Shown: in pieces, positions 45,223 to 57,089 of the stretch | How the letters are laid out: each line of letters starts with the position of its first letter | Position numbering within the stretch: position 1 is the stretch's first letter | Assembly (NCBI RefSeq): GCF_032854445.1 | Contig: NC_088306.1 | Location: forward strand, 4,586,373 to 4,650,372 | Direction: 5' to 3' | From: Liolophura sinensis | Lineage: Eukaryota; Mollusca; Polyplacophora; Chitonida; Chitonidae | DNA: 64,000 bases | Position numbers and translations under genes: made by a program | Notes under the pieces: model-generated | Databases searched by the model: none | Told to the model about the DNA's origin: nothing | Seen by the model: the letters and a program-made list of their open reading frames with translations, nothing else

Positions 45223-45605
45223 TCTATCCAATATCCAGATATCTTTGTTATCTGCATTGGGTCAAATGATTTGTGACCTTAAAATCTCACAAGCTGTACA
45301 GTGGTATTATAAGCTCAATTCGAGAAATAAGCAAACTAGTACCGGGATGTACCATCATGTGGTCAGGCATGCTGCCAAGATAAAACAGGTATGGAGCAGT
45401 TATCCTCAAAGCTACGGAGAGTGCTCTGCACAACGTAAATAGGAAAGTCACATCGGCCATAATAGAGGAAGGGGGCAGGGAGATTAAGCAAAAAGATGTA
45501 GCTCATAGTACCATGAGTTTATATAGACACAATCGAGTAGACCTGTCACCTTTAGGGAATGACATGTTCCTGAGCACCTTGCAGGCGCTCTGGGGTCTTT
45601 CGTAA
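45223..45605 (+). pseudogene. SGNH hydrolase-like domain of the retrotransposon
   Basis: YPDIFVICIGSNDL (block III, GSND) is followed by stops and a frameshift; the next frame reads LVPGCTIMWSGMLPR, a TAA, then ALHNVNRKVTSAIIEEGG and RVDLSPLGNDMFLSTLQAL (block V, normally D-G-V-H-L-S, with His lost). Some Ngaro-type elements are reported to carry an SGNH hydrolase, which fits the order here. Confidence 0.65.
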
Positions 45606-47584
45606 CTTCCGATCAGCAAGTGTTTTTATTAAGTTTGCCACGGTTAGAAAATAATAAGTTGTTTGGGGAGTGTGTGTAGACACACTTTGGTGGCTGGATT
45701 CTTGCGGGCTTTGTGCTTCATGCAGTATTTTTAACGACAACGCTGCAAAGTAACAGACAGCAGGTTAGTTATTATTACTGGTCACCCATGTAATACACTG
45801 GGATCATTCTGTCAACCTTTGTTATTCCCAAGATGCAGCATTATCACTTGGCAATTCTTAAGCTGCACGCCTGGTGAACAGGGGTAGATTTGCTATTTTT
45901 TGCTGTGGACTTTACCTTGGGTACATTCCGCTCTGCATTTAATCTTTCTTGGTACATACGTTCTATACTGGCATGCACATAGCTCTGCAATTGCACTGCA
46001 AGAATTATATTACATGCTAAAGCTGCCATATTTCAGTAGCTGATTTGCCCTTATACCGCTGATAGGCACTCAACAGGTTCGCGTGAATCCAGTCGCCACC
46101 ATAATCTGTATTCGCATTACCCATGCCGTCACCCAAAATATCCGAACTTGTACAAAGTTGTTTAATAGTTTAGCAAAAAAAAGCCTGGGAACATTTGTGC
46201 AGAAGGGGCGTGTGTTTGACTACTTAACAATGTAAAGCTGTTATTTTCAAGCATGAATAACAAATATTTATGTATGCTTCGGGAAGTGAGCTAATATAAT
46301 GGTATCGTGCTTGAATGGTTAAATCCAACGGTGCTTAAAACGCCCTCAATTAAACGAAGACATAAATAAATGTATTTTGTCGTGAAAAGGTACAGAGGCG
46401 TCGTCAGAAAGGCAAGTTTAGACGTGAATAAAAAAAAATGGAAAAAGAAAAACACAAAATAGAAGAGAGAAACGTGAGGTGTCTAATTTAAAAAAAAAAC
46501 CTCCTATGCTTATAGCGCACTTAGCCGATGCAAGTTGATTAAAGCTTCGGGATTCAGCTCTGGTGGTATCTAGTCATTAAAGAACATGATGTGCTCGAAG
46601 TTTGAACTTTCTTTCTCCACGACAAAACAAAAAAAAAAACGATTAATCTGTAATTTATCCCGCTTTACTATATGTATAATAGTTTTGGTCACCAGAAATC
46701 GCCTAAATCGTGTCTCCGCGGCCTGTTTGAAAAACGAGAGCTTCCGGGGCATGACCGCTCCCTGGGTACTCGTCTTCATCACTGGGACAGCAGTTTAGTT
46801 GTTCAAGCAAGCAAGCAAACCTTAGGAGTCTTTGTGAAAGAAAAAAAACACTTGCAAACATGTCTAACATTTACCTCAAATCTGGCTTCCATTTAAAGAA
46901 ATCGCAAAAAACGCGTCTCTGGTCATCTGAAATACCAGACCTTTGCGGGCATGCAACGCAAAAGATAGGACCGAGTTCCAAATTTGAGAATGTAACGATT
47001 TGGGGAGGTTATTGTGAAAGCTTAGCAGAGAACATGGCCAACTGATCTAGGGCATATACGAAATTGGATGGGATGAAATGTAGATAGGTACGGTAATATA
47101 TTAGTGAAGGCTTTAGGTTTTAGGTCATGAGTATCTCATGAAATACGGTGGTGTATCCTACGCTGGGTTCTGGGCAGCGTATCTCGCCGTCAGTAACACC
47201 AAGGTTAAAAATTCCCGAGTAATGCGTTGAACAAAAACTACTAACTAATAAAATAACTAACTAGACAAATAAATAGTCCTACAGATGGACTGCAGGAGCG
47301 TTGAGTAAACAAGTTTTGGTGTAAAAACTGTCCTCTTTAGCTTTACTGGAGCTTTAATTTGTATTTTTCCATGTATGAAATGCTTTAACCAGTTGCTAAA
47401 ATCTTTCTTTAGAAACACGAGCGTTTATGCAAATTTTGTATGGAAATAATCGGTAATACCGGATACATGCCGTGGGAATAAACACGAGTGCACATGGACG
47501 TACACAATTTGCATTTAATTTAGATGTAGTTGCACATGGTTTGATAAATTTATGTTTGAATCTTTATCCTAGATTTCATCTTGG

Positions 47585-47655
47585 CCCCGCCCCTTACTTT
47601 ACTTGTGTGTTTTTGATTGGACAAGAATCTGTTGTAAAGCCCCGCTATATATAGC
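47585..47655 (+). promoter_or_regulatory. core promoter, gene 3
   Basis: CCCCGCCCC at 47585-47593, ATTGG at 47616-47620 and TATATATA at 47646-47653, with the expected start near ttcgttagattctc (47671). The three elements are in the same order before gene 2. Confidence 0.7.
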
Positions 47656-47670
47656 CCATAATCTGCAGCC

Positions 47671-47744
47671 TTCGTTAGATTCTCAACTGGCGCAGATAAA
47701 CGGAGATCTGTGACGTGCCGCTCGTTATTAACGTGTCAAACCAG
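47671..47744 (+). other. noncoding exon 1 of gene 3 (predicted)
   Basis: Ends ACCAG followed by GTAAGA, a strong donor. The matching acceptor is tctttcgcag ending at 49272, which leaves 55 nt of UTR before the ATG. Confidence 0.62.
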
Positions 47745-49327
47745 GTAAGATAAATTTAAACCACACAGCACTTTACCATACGCATCCAGTTTGTCCAATA
47801 CAAAGAAATTTCGAAGAAATTTAAGCCGTTTAACTTTTTGACAAATGTTGTAGATTTCCTGTCTGTATTGTAGCCTGTTAATATTCAGTTTGTTTTTGTT
47901 TTTCCAGCATCTTTTCATACATTACACAGTCCTGACTAAATGAAAAGTCAACCAAAAAATGAATACAAAAAATGTAAAATATAAAGGACTAAAGCACAGA
48001 GAGTAAAAACCAGAGCAGTGGTGACAGTGTGATAGTGACGTTGTCATGCAGTCTACCCCAGATACGGATCCAACTGTTCATGTGAAGGTTTAAATAGTAC
48101 CAGCTACCCTCACTTTCCCCTAGCCACTCACTCATACACACACACAAACACACAAATGACGATGCCATCGACAGTTAGTAAAGTGTTACTAATGTGGGCG
48201 TAAATTTTTGAGCAATCCAGAAGATATGAGTCATTTTTATCTCATTTATCAGACGAAATCATTACTTTGGGTGGCTCTTACATTTTTTTGTGGATTTTCT
48301 TTGACCTTTTCCCTGTATGATTTCTCTTTCACCTTTTCCGGACATAGTCCTTCAAGGACGATAAAAGCGGCTTCCGGTATGAGAAAATGAAGTATATAAG
48401 TCATTATTTGAAGGCTTATACAACGAAAACCGAAGCTTGTGTACAGCAGGGAATTAACGCTTTACCGATGGATATTACGTTTCTGAAATGTTCATCCAAC
48501 AAGCTGAAAACCTGAATTTTGTTGTTTTCAATAAATTAGGTAAACATCAAACTAACAAATGATTGACAAATCACAGAACCGCCTAACCATGAATACAGTT
48601 TCACTAAAGTCACAACTTACCGTTGAATCTGGCACTATAAAAATGACCATCAACTTCTAGACGAAGGTAGTTGGTTAGTTCTGAAATGTTAGAGGATAGA
48701 AACCATACTGGTTGGTCCAGTGTCGGTTTCGGCATAAAGTGATTGTGTGAGATGCCAAGTCTGGTTCCTTCAGCGCAATACTTAGTGGTCGCAGCTCTTT
48801 AGCGGCATGAGCTTCCCCTTGCCACAAGATAATAGAATATATTTACACACATTTAATATCGCGTCGTCGTCGAATGACCGAAAAATTGTTACATGTAAGT
48901 ACGACGTAGTACCCCAAGCATACATACATATACGTACATACGAAAACGCTCGTTAAGAACACATTCAGTCTAAAACTTTGTTGTTGAATTTTGCCTGACA
49001 TAGATGTTATTGGGCTGAGTATCTAATTCGGGAATTAAGAATTGGCTTTCCGATTATTAACCCGGAACGTCCATCTTGGTTGACGACTGGTACGAGAGTG
49101 TCTGTTTCGACGCATAGATTTAATTCAAAGCTTACATTTGGATATCTTGCTGTGTGGTGATTTCCATTAATCTTCCGATTTACCCCTCTCCTCCTCCACT
49201 TTTCTCCTCCTCCTCTCCTCCACCAATACAAAGTCATAATTAAATACATTAAATAAATAATATCTTTCGCAGGTGATTCAGTTATACTTTGAATTGTATC
49301 CGCCTGTCAATCAAAGACCGCGTGACC

Positions 49328-50604
49328 ATGAAGGCGTTCCTGTTGCTAGTGGTTGTAACCATGGGGATGGTGATGACCATGACTGGTGCGCAAACATCTA
49401 CAGGCCCCCGACTAAGATTCGTGGGTTTCCAGCTTTCGTTTCCATGGCGACTGGTTTATTACGAATCTTGTCCAATCGGCCTGCCCGCCAGCACAGTAGC
49501 TTCCGTAAATGCGCGTCCACCTGGAGTGGTAAGAATAACTATTGATTCCCCCTTAGGATAACGGCACTTTCTTTTCCCCCACTACTTAACCTGACTGTCT
49601 TAAACATCCGAACAATCGGTCAGTCAGTGGCTTTATGTCAAGTACTTGTCGTGGATGTGGCTTTATGTCAGGTACTGGTCTCAGATGTAGCTTTATGTCA
49701 GGTACTTGTCGTGGATGTGGCTTTATGTCAGGTACTTGTCGTGGATGTGGCTTTATGTCAGGGAGTTATGTTAGATGTGACTTTATGTCCGGTACTTGTC
49801 GTGGATGTGGCTTTATGTCAGGTACTTGTCGTAGATGTGGCTTTATGTCAGGGAGTTGTCTTAGATGTGGCTTTATGGCAGGTACTTGTCGTGGATGTGG
49901 CTTTGTGTCAGGTACTTGTCTTGGTGCTTGTCTGGTTTTGTGCATGTCAGGTATTTCTCGGTGGAACTTTCTATCATGGATTTTGTCAGGTTTTTGTTTT
50001 CGTTGCTCTTTCTGGAAAGTTTGTGGTGATTTATCTCCCTACTCGAGCCAAAATCTTACCATATAGTATGAATTTAAACAGAACGAAAAAATATTTAGTG
50101 GACAGTGGTTGGATAGCTTCAATCCAGTCCATTACGCTAAATGTCTTTTCTTTGCCATTGTCACGGGATCTGGCTGGTTTTCTCCAGTTACCTGTGGATG
50201 GCTGTGGGTGTCTCCCGAGCTCAATCCGGTTTCCTCCTACCATAATGTTGTACGCGTCGTATAAGTGAAATACATTTGAATACGGCGTCAAAGACTAATC
50301 AAATCAATACTAACTAACTAAATAAATCTGTCTTTCTTGATAAAAATATTTGTTTCAGAACATCTTGTCCTGCAATACACTAACTCCTAGTCAATACAGA
50401 ATAGCAGCGTCTGCCATGACTCAGGCTTGTGGAGGAGTCCAAGGCATAAGCCCATTGTGTACTTACCACATGTGCACGGTCCAAGAGTTCAGTCCAAACT
50501 GGGGTCTGATAGTGACGTATCCCTCAGGCAACACATGCGATGTCAACCGTGACGCAATTGGCTTCACTTACGCAGCAGTATCCCCGGTCCGGTGCTGTCC
50601 ATAA
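49328..50604 (+). CDS. secreted 8-cysteine protein, paralog 3
   Basis: Coding exons 49328-49528 and 50359-50604 (201 and 246 nt, phase-0 intron GTAAGA to TTTCAG), 148 residues. Signal peptide MKAFLLLVVVTMGMVMTM then TGAQ; the variable patch is SFPWRL; then VYYESCPIGLP. Exon 2 begins NILSCNTLTPSQYRIAASAM and ends VSPVRCCP; it is closer to paralog 1 than to paralog 2. All eight cysteines are kept. The intron (about 0.8 kb) holds about ten 30-bp minisatellite units and a SINE-like copy. The poly(A) hexamer at the usual place is changed to AACAAA. Function unknown; export and disulfide stabilisation are inferred from the signal peptide and the even cysteine number. Confidence 0.88.
49630..49930 (+). 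repeat. intron minisatellite, 30-bp unit (gene 3)
   Basis: About ten units of ggctttatgtcaggtacttg plus tcgtggatgt. One plus frame stays open through the array and 130 bases beyond (49635-50066), reading repeated MSGTCRGCGF. Confidence 0.9.
50120..50310 (+). repeat. SINE-like repeat in gene 3 intron
   Basis: ccggtttcctcctaccataa and the tail tacggcgtcaaagactaatc. Orthologous in position to the copies in genes 1 and 2. Confidence 0.7.
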
Positions 50605-50618
50605 TCTTCTTCCAGGCA

Positions 50619-50624
50619 AACAAA
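50619..50624 (+). terminator. altered poly(A) hexamer, gene 3
   Basis: AACAAA replaces the AATAAA seen 15 bp after the stop of genes 1 and 2. No other AATAAA is seen in the next 150 bases. Confidence 0.6.
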
Positions 50625-50839
50625 GAAATACATTTGGACAAGAAATTTAAGTTCAGTTTCAAAAACTATTCTTTTTTTAAAACTGGCAGAGAAAGTGCTT
50701 GCTGGTTTTTAGCATCAAATAGCAGTCTGTAATCGTATGTACACAGCTGTTCAACTACCAGACGCTATGATATGGCTAAAATATTGCCATTGTGGCCGTC
50801 AATCTTAATTATAAAAGTAAACAATGCTGCTTGACTGGA

Positions 50840-51035
50840 TTTGTATTTATTTTCTTCATTTATTTGATTAGTGTCTTACGCCGTACTCAAGAATATTTGA
50901 CCCTGGCATTTTGGTGGGAAGAAACCAGGGCAAAACCCTGTGGATATCCACAACCATCCGCAGTTCGATGGCAGATGTGCGGCAAGAGAGGAAGCCAGTT
51001 GAGCAAGACAGTGACCACATTGGATGAAAGACTTC
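50840..51035 (-). repeat. SINE-like repeat (minus)
   Basis: tttatttgattagtgtctta and cgccgtactcaagaatattt followed by the reversed body. Same insertion as 12995-13160 in unit A. Confidence 0.78.
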
Positions 51036-52120
51036 TGAGTGATTGTATTATAAACTCAGGTGAGAGTCTCCTCACTGATTAATCGTAAACTCAGGTGAGA
51101 GAGTCCTAAGTGGTTGTATTGTAAACTCAGGTGAAAGTCTCCTCACTGATGTATGGTAACCTCAGGTGAGAGTCTCCTCACTGATTAATTGTAAACTCAG
51201 GCGAGAGAGTCCTGAGTGGTTGTATTGTAAACTCAGGTGAAAGTCTCCTCACTGATGTATTGTAAACTCAGGTGAGAGTCTCCTCACTGATTAATTGTAA
51301 ACTCAGGTGAGAGACTCAGTGAAAGTCTCCTCACAGATTTATTGTAAACTCAGGTGAGAGTCTCCTCACTGATGTATTGTAAACTCAGGTGAGAGTCTCC
51401 TCACTGAGGTATTCTAAACTCAGGTGAGAGACTCATGAGTACTGTATTGTAAACTCAGGTGAAAGTCTCCTCACTGATGTATTGTAAACTCAGGTGAGAG
51501 TCTCCTCACTGATTAATCGTAAACTCAGGTGAGAGTCTCCTCACTAATGTATGGTAAACACAGGTGAGAGTCTCCTCACTGATTAATTGTAAACTCAGGC
51601 GAGAGAGTCCTGAGTGGTTGTATTGTAAACTCAGGTGAGAGTCTCCTCACTGATGTATTGTAAACTCAGGTGAGAGTCTCCTCACTGATTAATTGTAAAC
51701 TCAGGTGAGACTCCTGAGTGGTTGTATTGTAAACTCAGGTGAAAGTCTCCTCACTGATGTATTGTAAACTCAGGTGAGAGTCTCCTCACCGATGTATTGT
51801 AAACTCAGGTGAGAGTCTCGTCACTGAGGTATTCTAAACTCAGGTGGGAGACTCCTGAGTGCTGTATTGTAAACTCAGGTGAAAGTCTCCTCACTGATGT
51901 ATTGTAAACTCAGGCGAGAGTCTCCTCACTGATTAATCATAAACTCAGGTGAGAGTCTCCTCACTGGGGTATTCTAAACTCAGGTGAGAGACTCCTGAGT
52001 GCTGTATTTTAAACTCAGGCAAGAGTCTCCTGAGTGATTATATTGTAAACTCAGTTGAGAGAGTGACTGTATTGTAAATTCAGCTGAGAGACTTCTGAGT
52101 TATTGTATCGTAAACTCAAA
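51035..52120. repeat. 35/36-bp minisatellite with CAG-GTGAG units
   Basis: About 30 units; main variants gtgagagtctcctcactgat and gtgagagactcctgagtggt, each followed by gtattgtaaactcag. It shows higher-order alternation of two or three unit types, unlike the more uniform array in unit A (13180-14260). Confidence 0.93.
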
Positions 52121-52764
52121 CCCATTAGAGCAGCACCTCACATGTCACGTCAGAAAGTTTAAAATTGAGAAAAAATAACTGAATCTGCAATATTGCAGAT
52201 CAGAAGGGGTAAATTATTAAGTAAGCACCAAGAAGGCAAATGTTTTGAGTTTACGTTTTCAAAACATGATATTGGAACAGCTGATCACGGCAGGTTTATG
52301 TGTCTACGATACATATATGTTGTAGTTAGAATGCCCATACCAAATTAAAGGTACAATTTTAAGATACAAGCCTAAAAATATTTGAAAAATATTTGTTTCA
52401 TCGGGATCAATGCAAAATTTGGGCAAAAAAGACCAAAACGGGAAGACAAACTTTACCGCATGCAGAAAGAAAAAAATACAAAAAGTAACCTGCCCATTTT
52501 ACAGCATTAAAACAAATAAAAATAATTAGTTGTTGTGATAGGTATTAATTTTATGTTTTAAAACATACATTTTCTTTACTTCTTTAAAAAGATGGAACAA
52601 ACGTTAAACGAAATATTTGGTATCGCTTCAAAAACTATTTTTCTCGTAGGTCATGTTTTCATTTGAAGACATGGATAAATAAATTTAATTGCAATCTTTT
52701 AAACTAGAACCGTTTGACAAAACCTTAACAGACGCAAGTCTTCAACTATTTGTTTATCTTTTTG

Positions 52765-52970
52765 TTTACTTGATTGGTGTTTAACGCCGTAGTGAAGAGT
52801 ATTTCACTCACACAGCGGCGGCGAGCACTATGGTGAGAGGACACCGGGCAAACCCCGGACGAAATTTTCCCCAGCTATCTGCGAGGCCATCTCATTACGG
52901 CTGGAGAGGAAGCAAGAAGGAGCTGGTCTTTACATTACAATGACCGCATTGGTGAGAGGTTCCTGTGTCA
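52765..52970 (-). repeat. SINE-like repeat (minus)
   Basis: cttgattggtgtttaacgcc, gcggcgagcactatggtgag and accgggcaaaccccggacga; the same insertion as in unit B at 31515. Confidence 0.8.
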
Positions 52971-55606
52971 CTTGACGCCATCAGTAAACGTTAGAAAGAC
53001 TTGTTCCCATGTCACATACTAACTGGCAAGAGAGGTACTGTCAGCAACAAAAGTGAGGTCTGCTTTCGTGCCATTTTGGGCCATTCCTGAAGTCCTCATA
53101 ATAATGGAAATATAGAAATAATCAAGTCGTCAGCATTGGCTTTTACGATATTAACCTTCAGAAATGTGATCACAGACAAAATATCAAGGGAAAATCAATG
53201 CCCTACGACGACAAATGCCCGCCTGACAGACACCAGGAAGAAGGTGCATTACTTATCATCTCTGCCAAAAGAGCGTTTTCAGGGAGATAACTCGTGAGCC
53301 TGTGTCGTTTTCGGCTTTTGAAAAACTTGCAAGCCCCACAAACCGATCGGTTTTTGCTGCAAGTCGCAAAGATATTAATGTTGGCTTCAGATATGCGGAT
53401 GCGGTTACCTCATCTAAATACTGAAACGACCTTTGCCAATTTCTGTGGTAATTATCATTTGTACCGTTTTGAGAACAAATTCCACAATATTAAATCTTGT
53501 TGATAAATATGTCTTTTTGATATATACACCGTCAACAATACATGTAAATGAGGTTTGCATCTACATTTTAACTGCAAACATGCGCATGTTTAAATCATAC
53601 AGGCTGCTTCAAACATAATGACTCAGTTTCAAAGCAGTATATTTCATGATGGCGACATGCGCCAATTACACTAAAGTTTACAAATTGTTTAATGATTGAT
53701 CAAGTTGTACTGCATGTAACAAGCTTATAAATGCCCAGTGTGCCCTCCCTATCTGCCGCAGGTACAACATGAACATTATAGCTGAATTCGTCCAAAAACA
53801 CCTCTCAGGATGTCTTTATTCACTACAGCCATCACTGCCGTGTTTCTGTTTTATGACCTGTGCACAGGGAGAGTCATCTTATGGTGGTCATTTGAAAACC
53901 GTATGCCACACTCTTTCAAGTGATAAAACTTTCATTCATGGGCGGTCCGATGTTGCACAGATATATAGACATCTGAAAACGTGCCCATCTTTTTTTAAAA
54001 ACATCCTGCAGATAATAACAAATAATTGGCACATATGATGGGACAAAATTGGGATGTTCATTTAAACATTTTGGTTAAATGGATTACTAAGCAATGTACT
54101 ATATTAATTAAATTGGTTTTACTAATTTATTACAACCTCTAGAGACGATTTCATATATATAATAAATATTATAACCTCTATGATATTAATTTGCATTAAA
54201 AGTGATACAAACATACTCAAGGGTGGAATATTTTGTAAAAAAAAAGTGTGTGTTAAAATTTGAAGTGAGGTTCATAACCAACTACGCAATCATATATTTT
54301 GCCGTTCAGAGTTTTCGCCTCATTTTTGCCTCTCTTATAGTATTTGTTTATTTATTGCATTTGTGTTTTACGCCTTTCGTTCGTGGAATATCGAAAAGTA
54401 ATGACGGTATTTCATCACGCTATCGTGATTAAAATTTTCAGCAACATTTTTCTTCTGTCTTCGGTTCGTCCTTGAGAATTTATTGTTTACTTACAGAATA
54501 CAAGAGAATAGGTATTACATAAATATTCGACGAGGGAAACAGTGTGTGGAAGGACAGGTGTCTAAGGCGCGAAAAGCAGACCTGAATTTAGTCCAGCTTG
54601 ATGCATGTGAGAGGATCAAGTTGTCGACTAGCAACTCATTCTGCCTCATACTTCTTACAGCGCATGCGTCGTTCTCTATGTTCGCTTTACATCCTAGTCA
54701 TCACTAGCAAAGTCTGTACAGAAACATTGAACAATGCTGCGGTCATTGTGGTCACGGTGATAGGGGCAGGCAGTGATATCAGAAAACACAAAAACTCTGT
54801 CTCAATCTTTTCTTATTAAATACTATATACGCATGCTTTCTCCTTGTCTAAAGAATGGACAACATGATTATAAGCAACACGTGAAGGAATTTTATTGCTT
54901 AATGCTGATTAAATTGTTCCACGCGAGGATACCAGTGGCGAGACTCACACTAAAACAGGCCTTCTTGCGTCGTCCGTAGTACCCTAAAAGGAGACATCAT
55001 CGTGAAATGGCCGAAGTGTTGCTGAACTTACGAACGGTCATATCCGTTATCAAACACTCAGCTTTGCTTTACCCACGTGGATAAGGCCTAAACTGGCAAG
55101 TGTATACTTATCAATGAGTAACCAATACAGGCTAGCCTTCTATCTTAACATAATTTTTTTAAACAAGATATTATAGATAGCTTGCAGGATGACGGTTCCT
55201 TGTCATCTCAGTCGAAAGAGCGATTTCAGGGAGATAACTCGTGAGCCTGTGTCATTTTAAGGTTTGAATAAAACTCGCGAGTCCCGTAAAACGAGTGATT
55301 TTTTCTTCTGATAGTGAGATATTGCCATTATCATGACTTGGAAGGTTTATTTAACGAACTTCTGTAAAACTTATGTTTATGGAATGTATGATAAATAATA
55401 AAAGATTTAGAGACCAAATGAATGTTACAAATTTTGATACATTTACTTATTTTTCTTTGACTTCAGTTTAATTTTGCATGGTACTGGACAATTTACCACA
55501 TACATGGTGGCGGTCAAATTTGTGGCTAGTGCAAAGGGTTAAAAAGGGGCACATAATTGACATTGATTAAGTAAAGTGTACGACAGTGACACGTACAATT
55601 ATTACC

Positions 55607-55708
55607 AGAATTACACATGAACATTCAGCCATACTCAAGTTAGCGGTTCATCCCTCTGTCCACAAATATCTGCAGACCCTAAATTATGTTAGAAGCTGAA
55701 AAATCTGA
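55607..55708. repeat. 102-bp identical block (copy C)
   Basis: Third copy; see 15846. Confidence 0.75.
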
Positions 55709-56499
55709 TGAAGCTAAAAATTATTCGAAAGCATGCAGACACATCACGTGTGTGACGTTATCAATTTGATCTATTGATTGGTTGGTTGATTTGCACGCAC
55801 ACCCGTGCAGCTGGGTGTGTGGGGGCAAAATACATGGTTCTCGGACAAAACCACGGCAGGTACCTGACAAACCTTCTGACTGGGATGACCATTCTGCTCC
55901 ACCATCGAGGCCTGGGCTTGAGGCTGTGACCTTAAAGTAAAAGAAAGTAAGAAAAAGCTAAAATACGAAGTATGGTCCAGCGTTTAGACAACTGAAAACT
56001 CTGCGTAAAAATACTTTTATTTCTTTTTTTCAGATTTTTTAAAGTGTGTTAAAAGACATTCATATATTTGGATACTATGGCGGACTTTATGAGCCATATT
56101 GACGGTATCTCGGAACTCTGACGTCACATCACCTTTTTTACGTGATGTTCACCTGAAGGAAGGAATTTTTGGGAGCATTATTTCAGTAGTCCTTTAATCA
56201 TAGGTAAAAAGAGTTATTCCAACATTCAGCGTCATGACTGAAGTTGGAAAACTTCTTATGACGTAAGACCCCCTAGCCTCTGATAGTATTGTCCATACTA
56301 GCCCATCTTAGAATTCAAATGTTTGAACGCCTTTCACAAAAATCTAAAAAAATAAATGAAAGTGTATTTATACATAGTTTTAAGTGGTCTATTTAGTGAT
56401 GCCTACTTAGATTTTAAGAGGTCTTTGCCTTTAATGACATGAAATCAATTAGAACTTCCGTCTGTCTTGCACGTCGTTCGGAACCCTGCGTTTCTTAAA

Positions 56500-57080
56500 T
56501 ACTTTTCCGTATTTGTCTCCAACGTATACAGAGGGAACCCTCTTTTCCGTATTGTCTCCAGCATGTAGAGAAGGAACTCTCTTTTCAGCATTGGTCTCCA
56601 ACATGTAGAGAAAAAACCATATTTGCCGTTTTGGTGTCCAACATGTAGAGAAGGAACCATATTTTCCGTATTGGTCTCCAGCATGTAGAGAAGGAAGCCC
56701 GTTTTCCAGATTGGCCTCCAGCATGTAGAGAAGAAACTCTGTTTTCCGTATTGGTCTCCAACATGTAGAGAAGGAACCCTGATTACCTTGTTGGTCTCCA
56801 ACATGTACAGAAAGAACTCTGTTTTCCGTATTGCTCTCCAACATGTAGAGAAGGAACCCTCTTTTCCGTACTGGTCTCCAACATGTAGAGGAGGAACCCT
56901 GTTTTCCGTTTTGCTCTCCAACATGTAGACAAGGAACCCTCTGTTCCGTATTGGTCTCCAGCATGTTGAGAAGGAACCCTATTTTCCGTATTGGTCCCCA
57001 ACATGTAGAGAGGAATCCATGTTTTCCGTGTTGGTCTCTAACATGTAGAGAATGAACCCTATTTTTCGTTTTATATTAGT
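56500..57080. repeat. 40-bp minisatellite, expanded in unit C
   Basis: About fourteen units with the core ttggtctccaacatgtagag plus aaggaaccctgttttccgta. The minus-strand open frames with LHVGDQYGK-like repeats are by-products. Confidence 0.92.
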
Positions 57081-57089
57081 ACATGTACA

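Larger units (their letters stand above)
43380..45605 (+). mobile_element. decayed tyrosine-recombinase-type (DIRS/Ngaro-like) retrotransposon
   Basis: Ordered plus-strand fragments: a gag-like frame (43380-43823) including DSLGTNIPQTVKENIWKGE; a reverse transcriptase palm block at 44284-44379 (ADIASAFRPLPVNPSDSDQ, with the first catalytic Asp, followed by LGLKIGEQYYL); an RNase H region (44574-45147) with LYYTDNMADVQRVNKFTKES and FNILFKSEHFPGINKLTGDS; and an SGNH-like domain. The RT and RNase H text is of the DIRS/Ngaro type rather than LINE or LTR type. The YxDD-bearing half of RT and any tyrosine recombinase are not recognisable; everything is frameshifted. Absent from the corresponding places of other units. 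Confidence 0.75.
45955..49327 (+). repeat. segmental duplication upstream of gene 3
   Basis: Counterpart of 23368-26585, starting near ctggcatgcacatagctctg. It has extra sequence around 47100-47390 and lacks the 220-bp local duplication of unit B. Confidence 0.85.
52195..56460. repeat. segmental duplication block, unit C
   Basis: Aligns with 30845-36110 (B) and 14325-17720 (A). It includes the minus SINE-like copy 52765-52970 and the 102-bp identical block. No gene is supported. Confidence 0.8.

Noticed and set aside
56445-57004. Minus-strand frames of up to 171 codons with repeated LHVGDQ-like text
   Set aside because: By-product of the 40-bp minisatellite; the homologous single unit in unit A has no frame.
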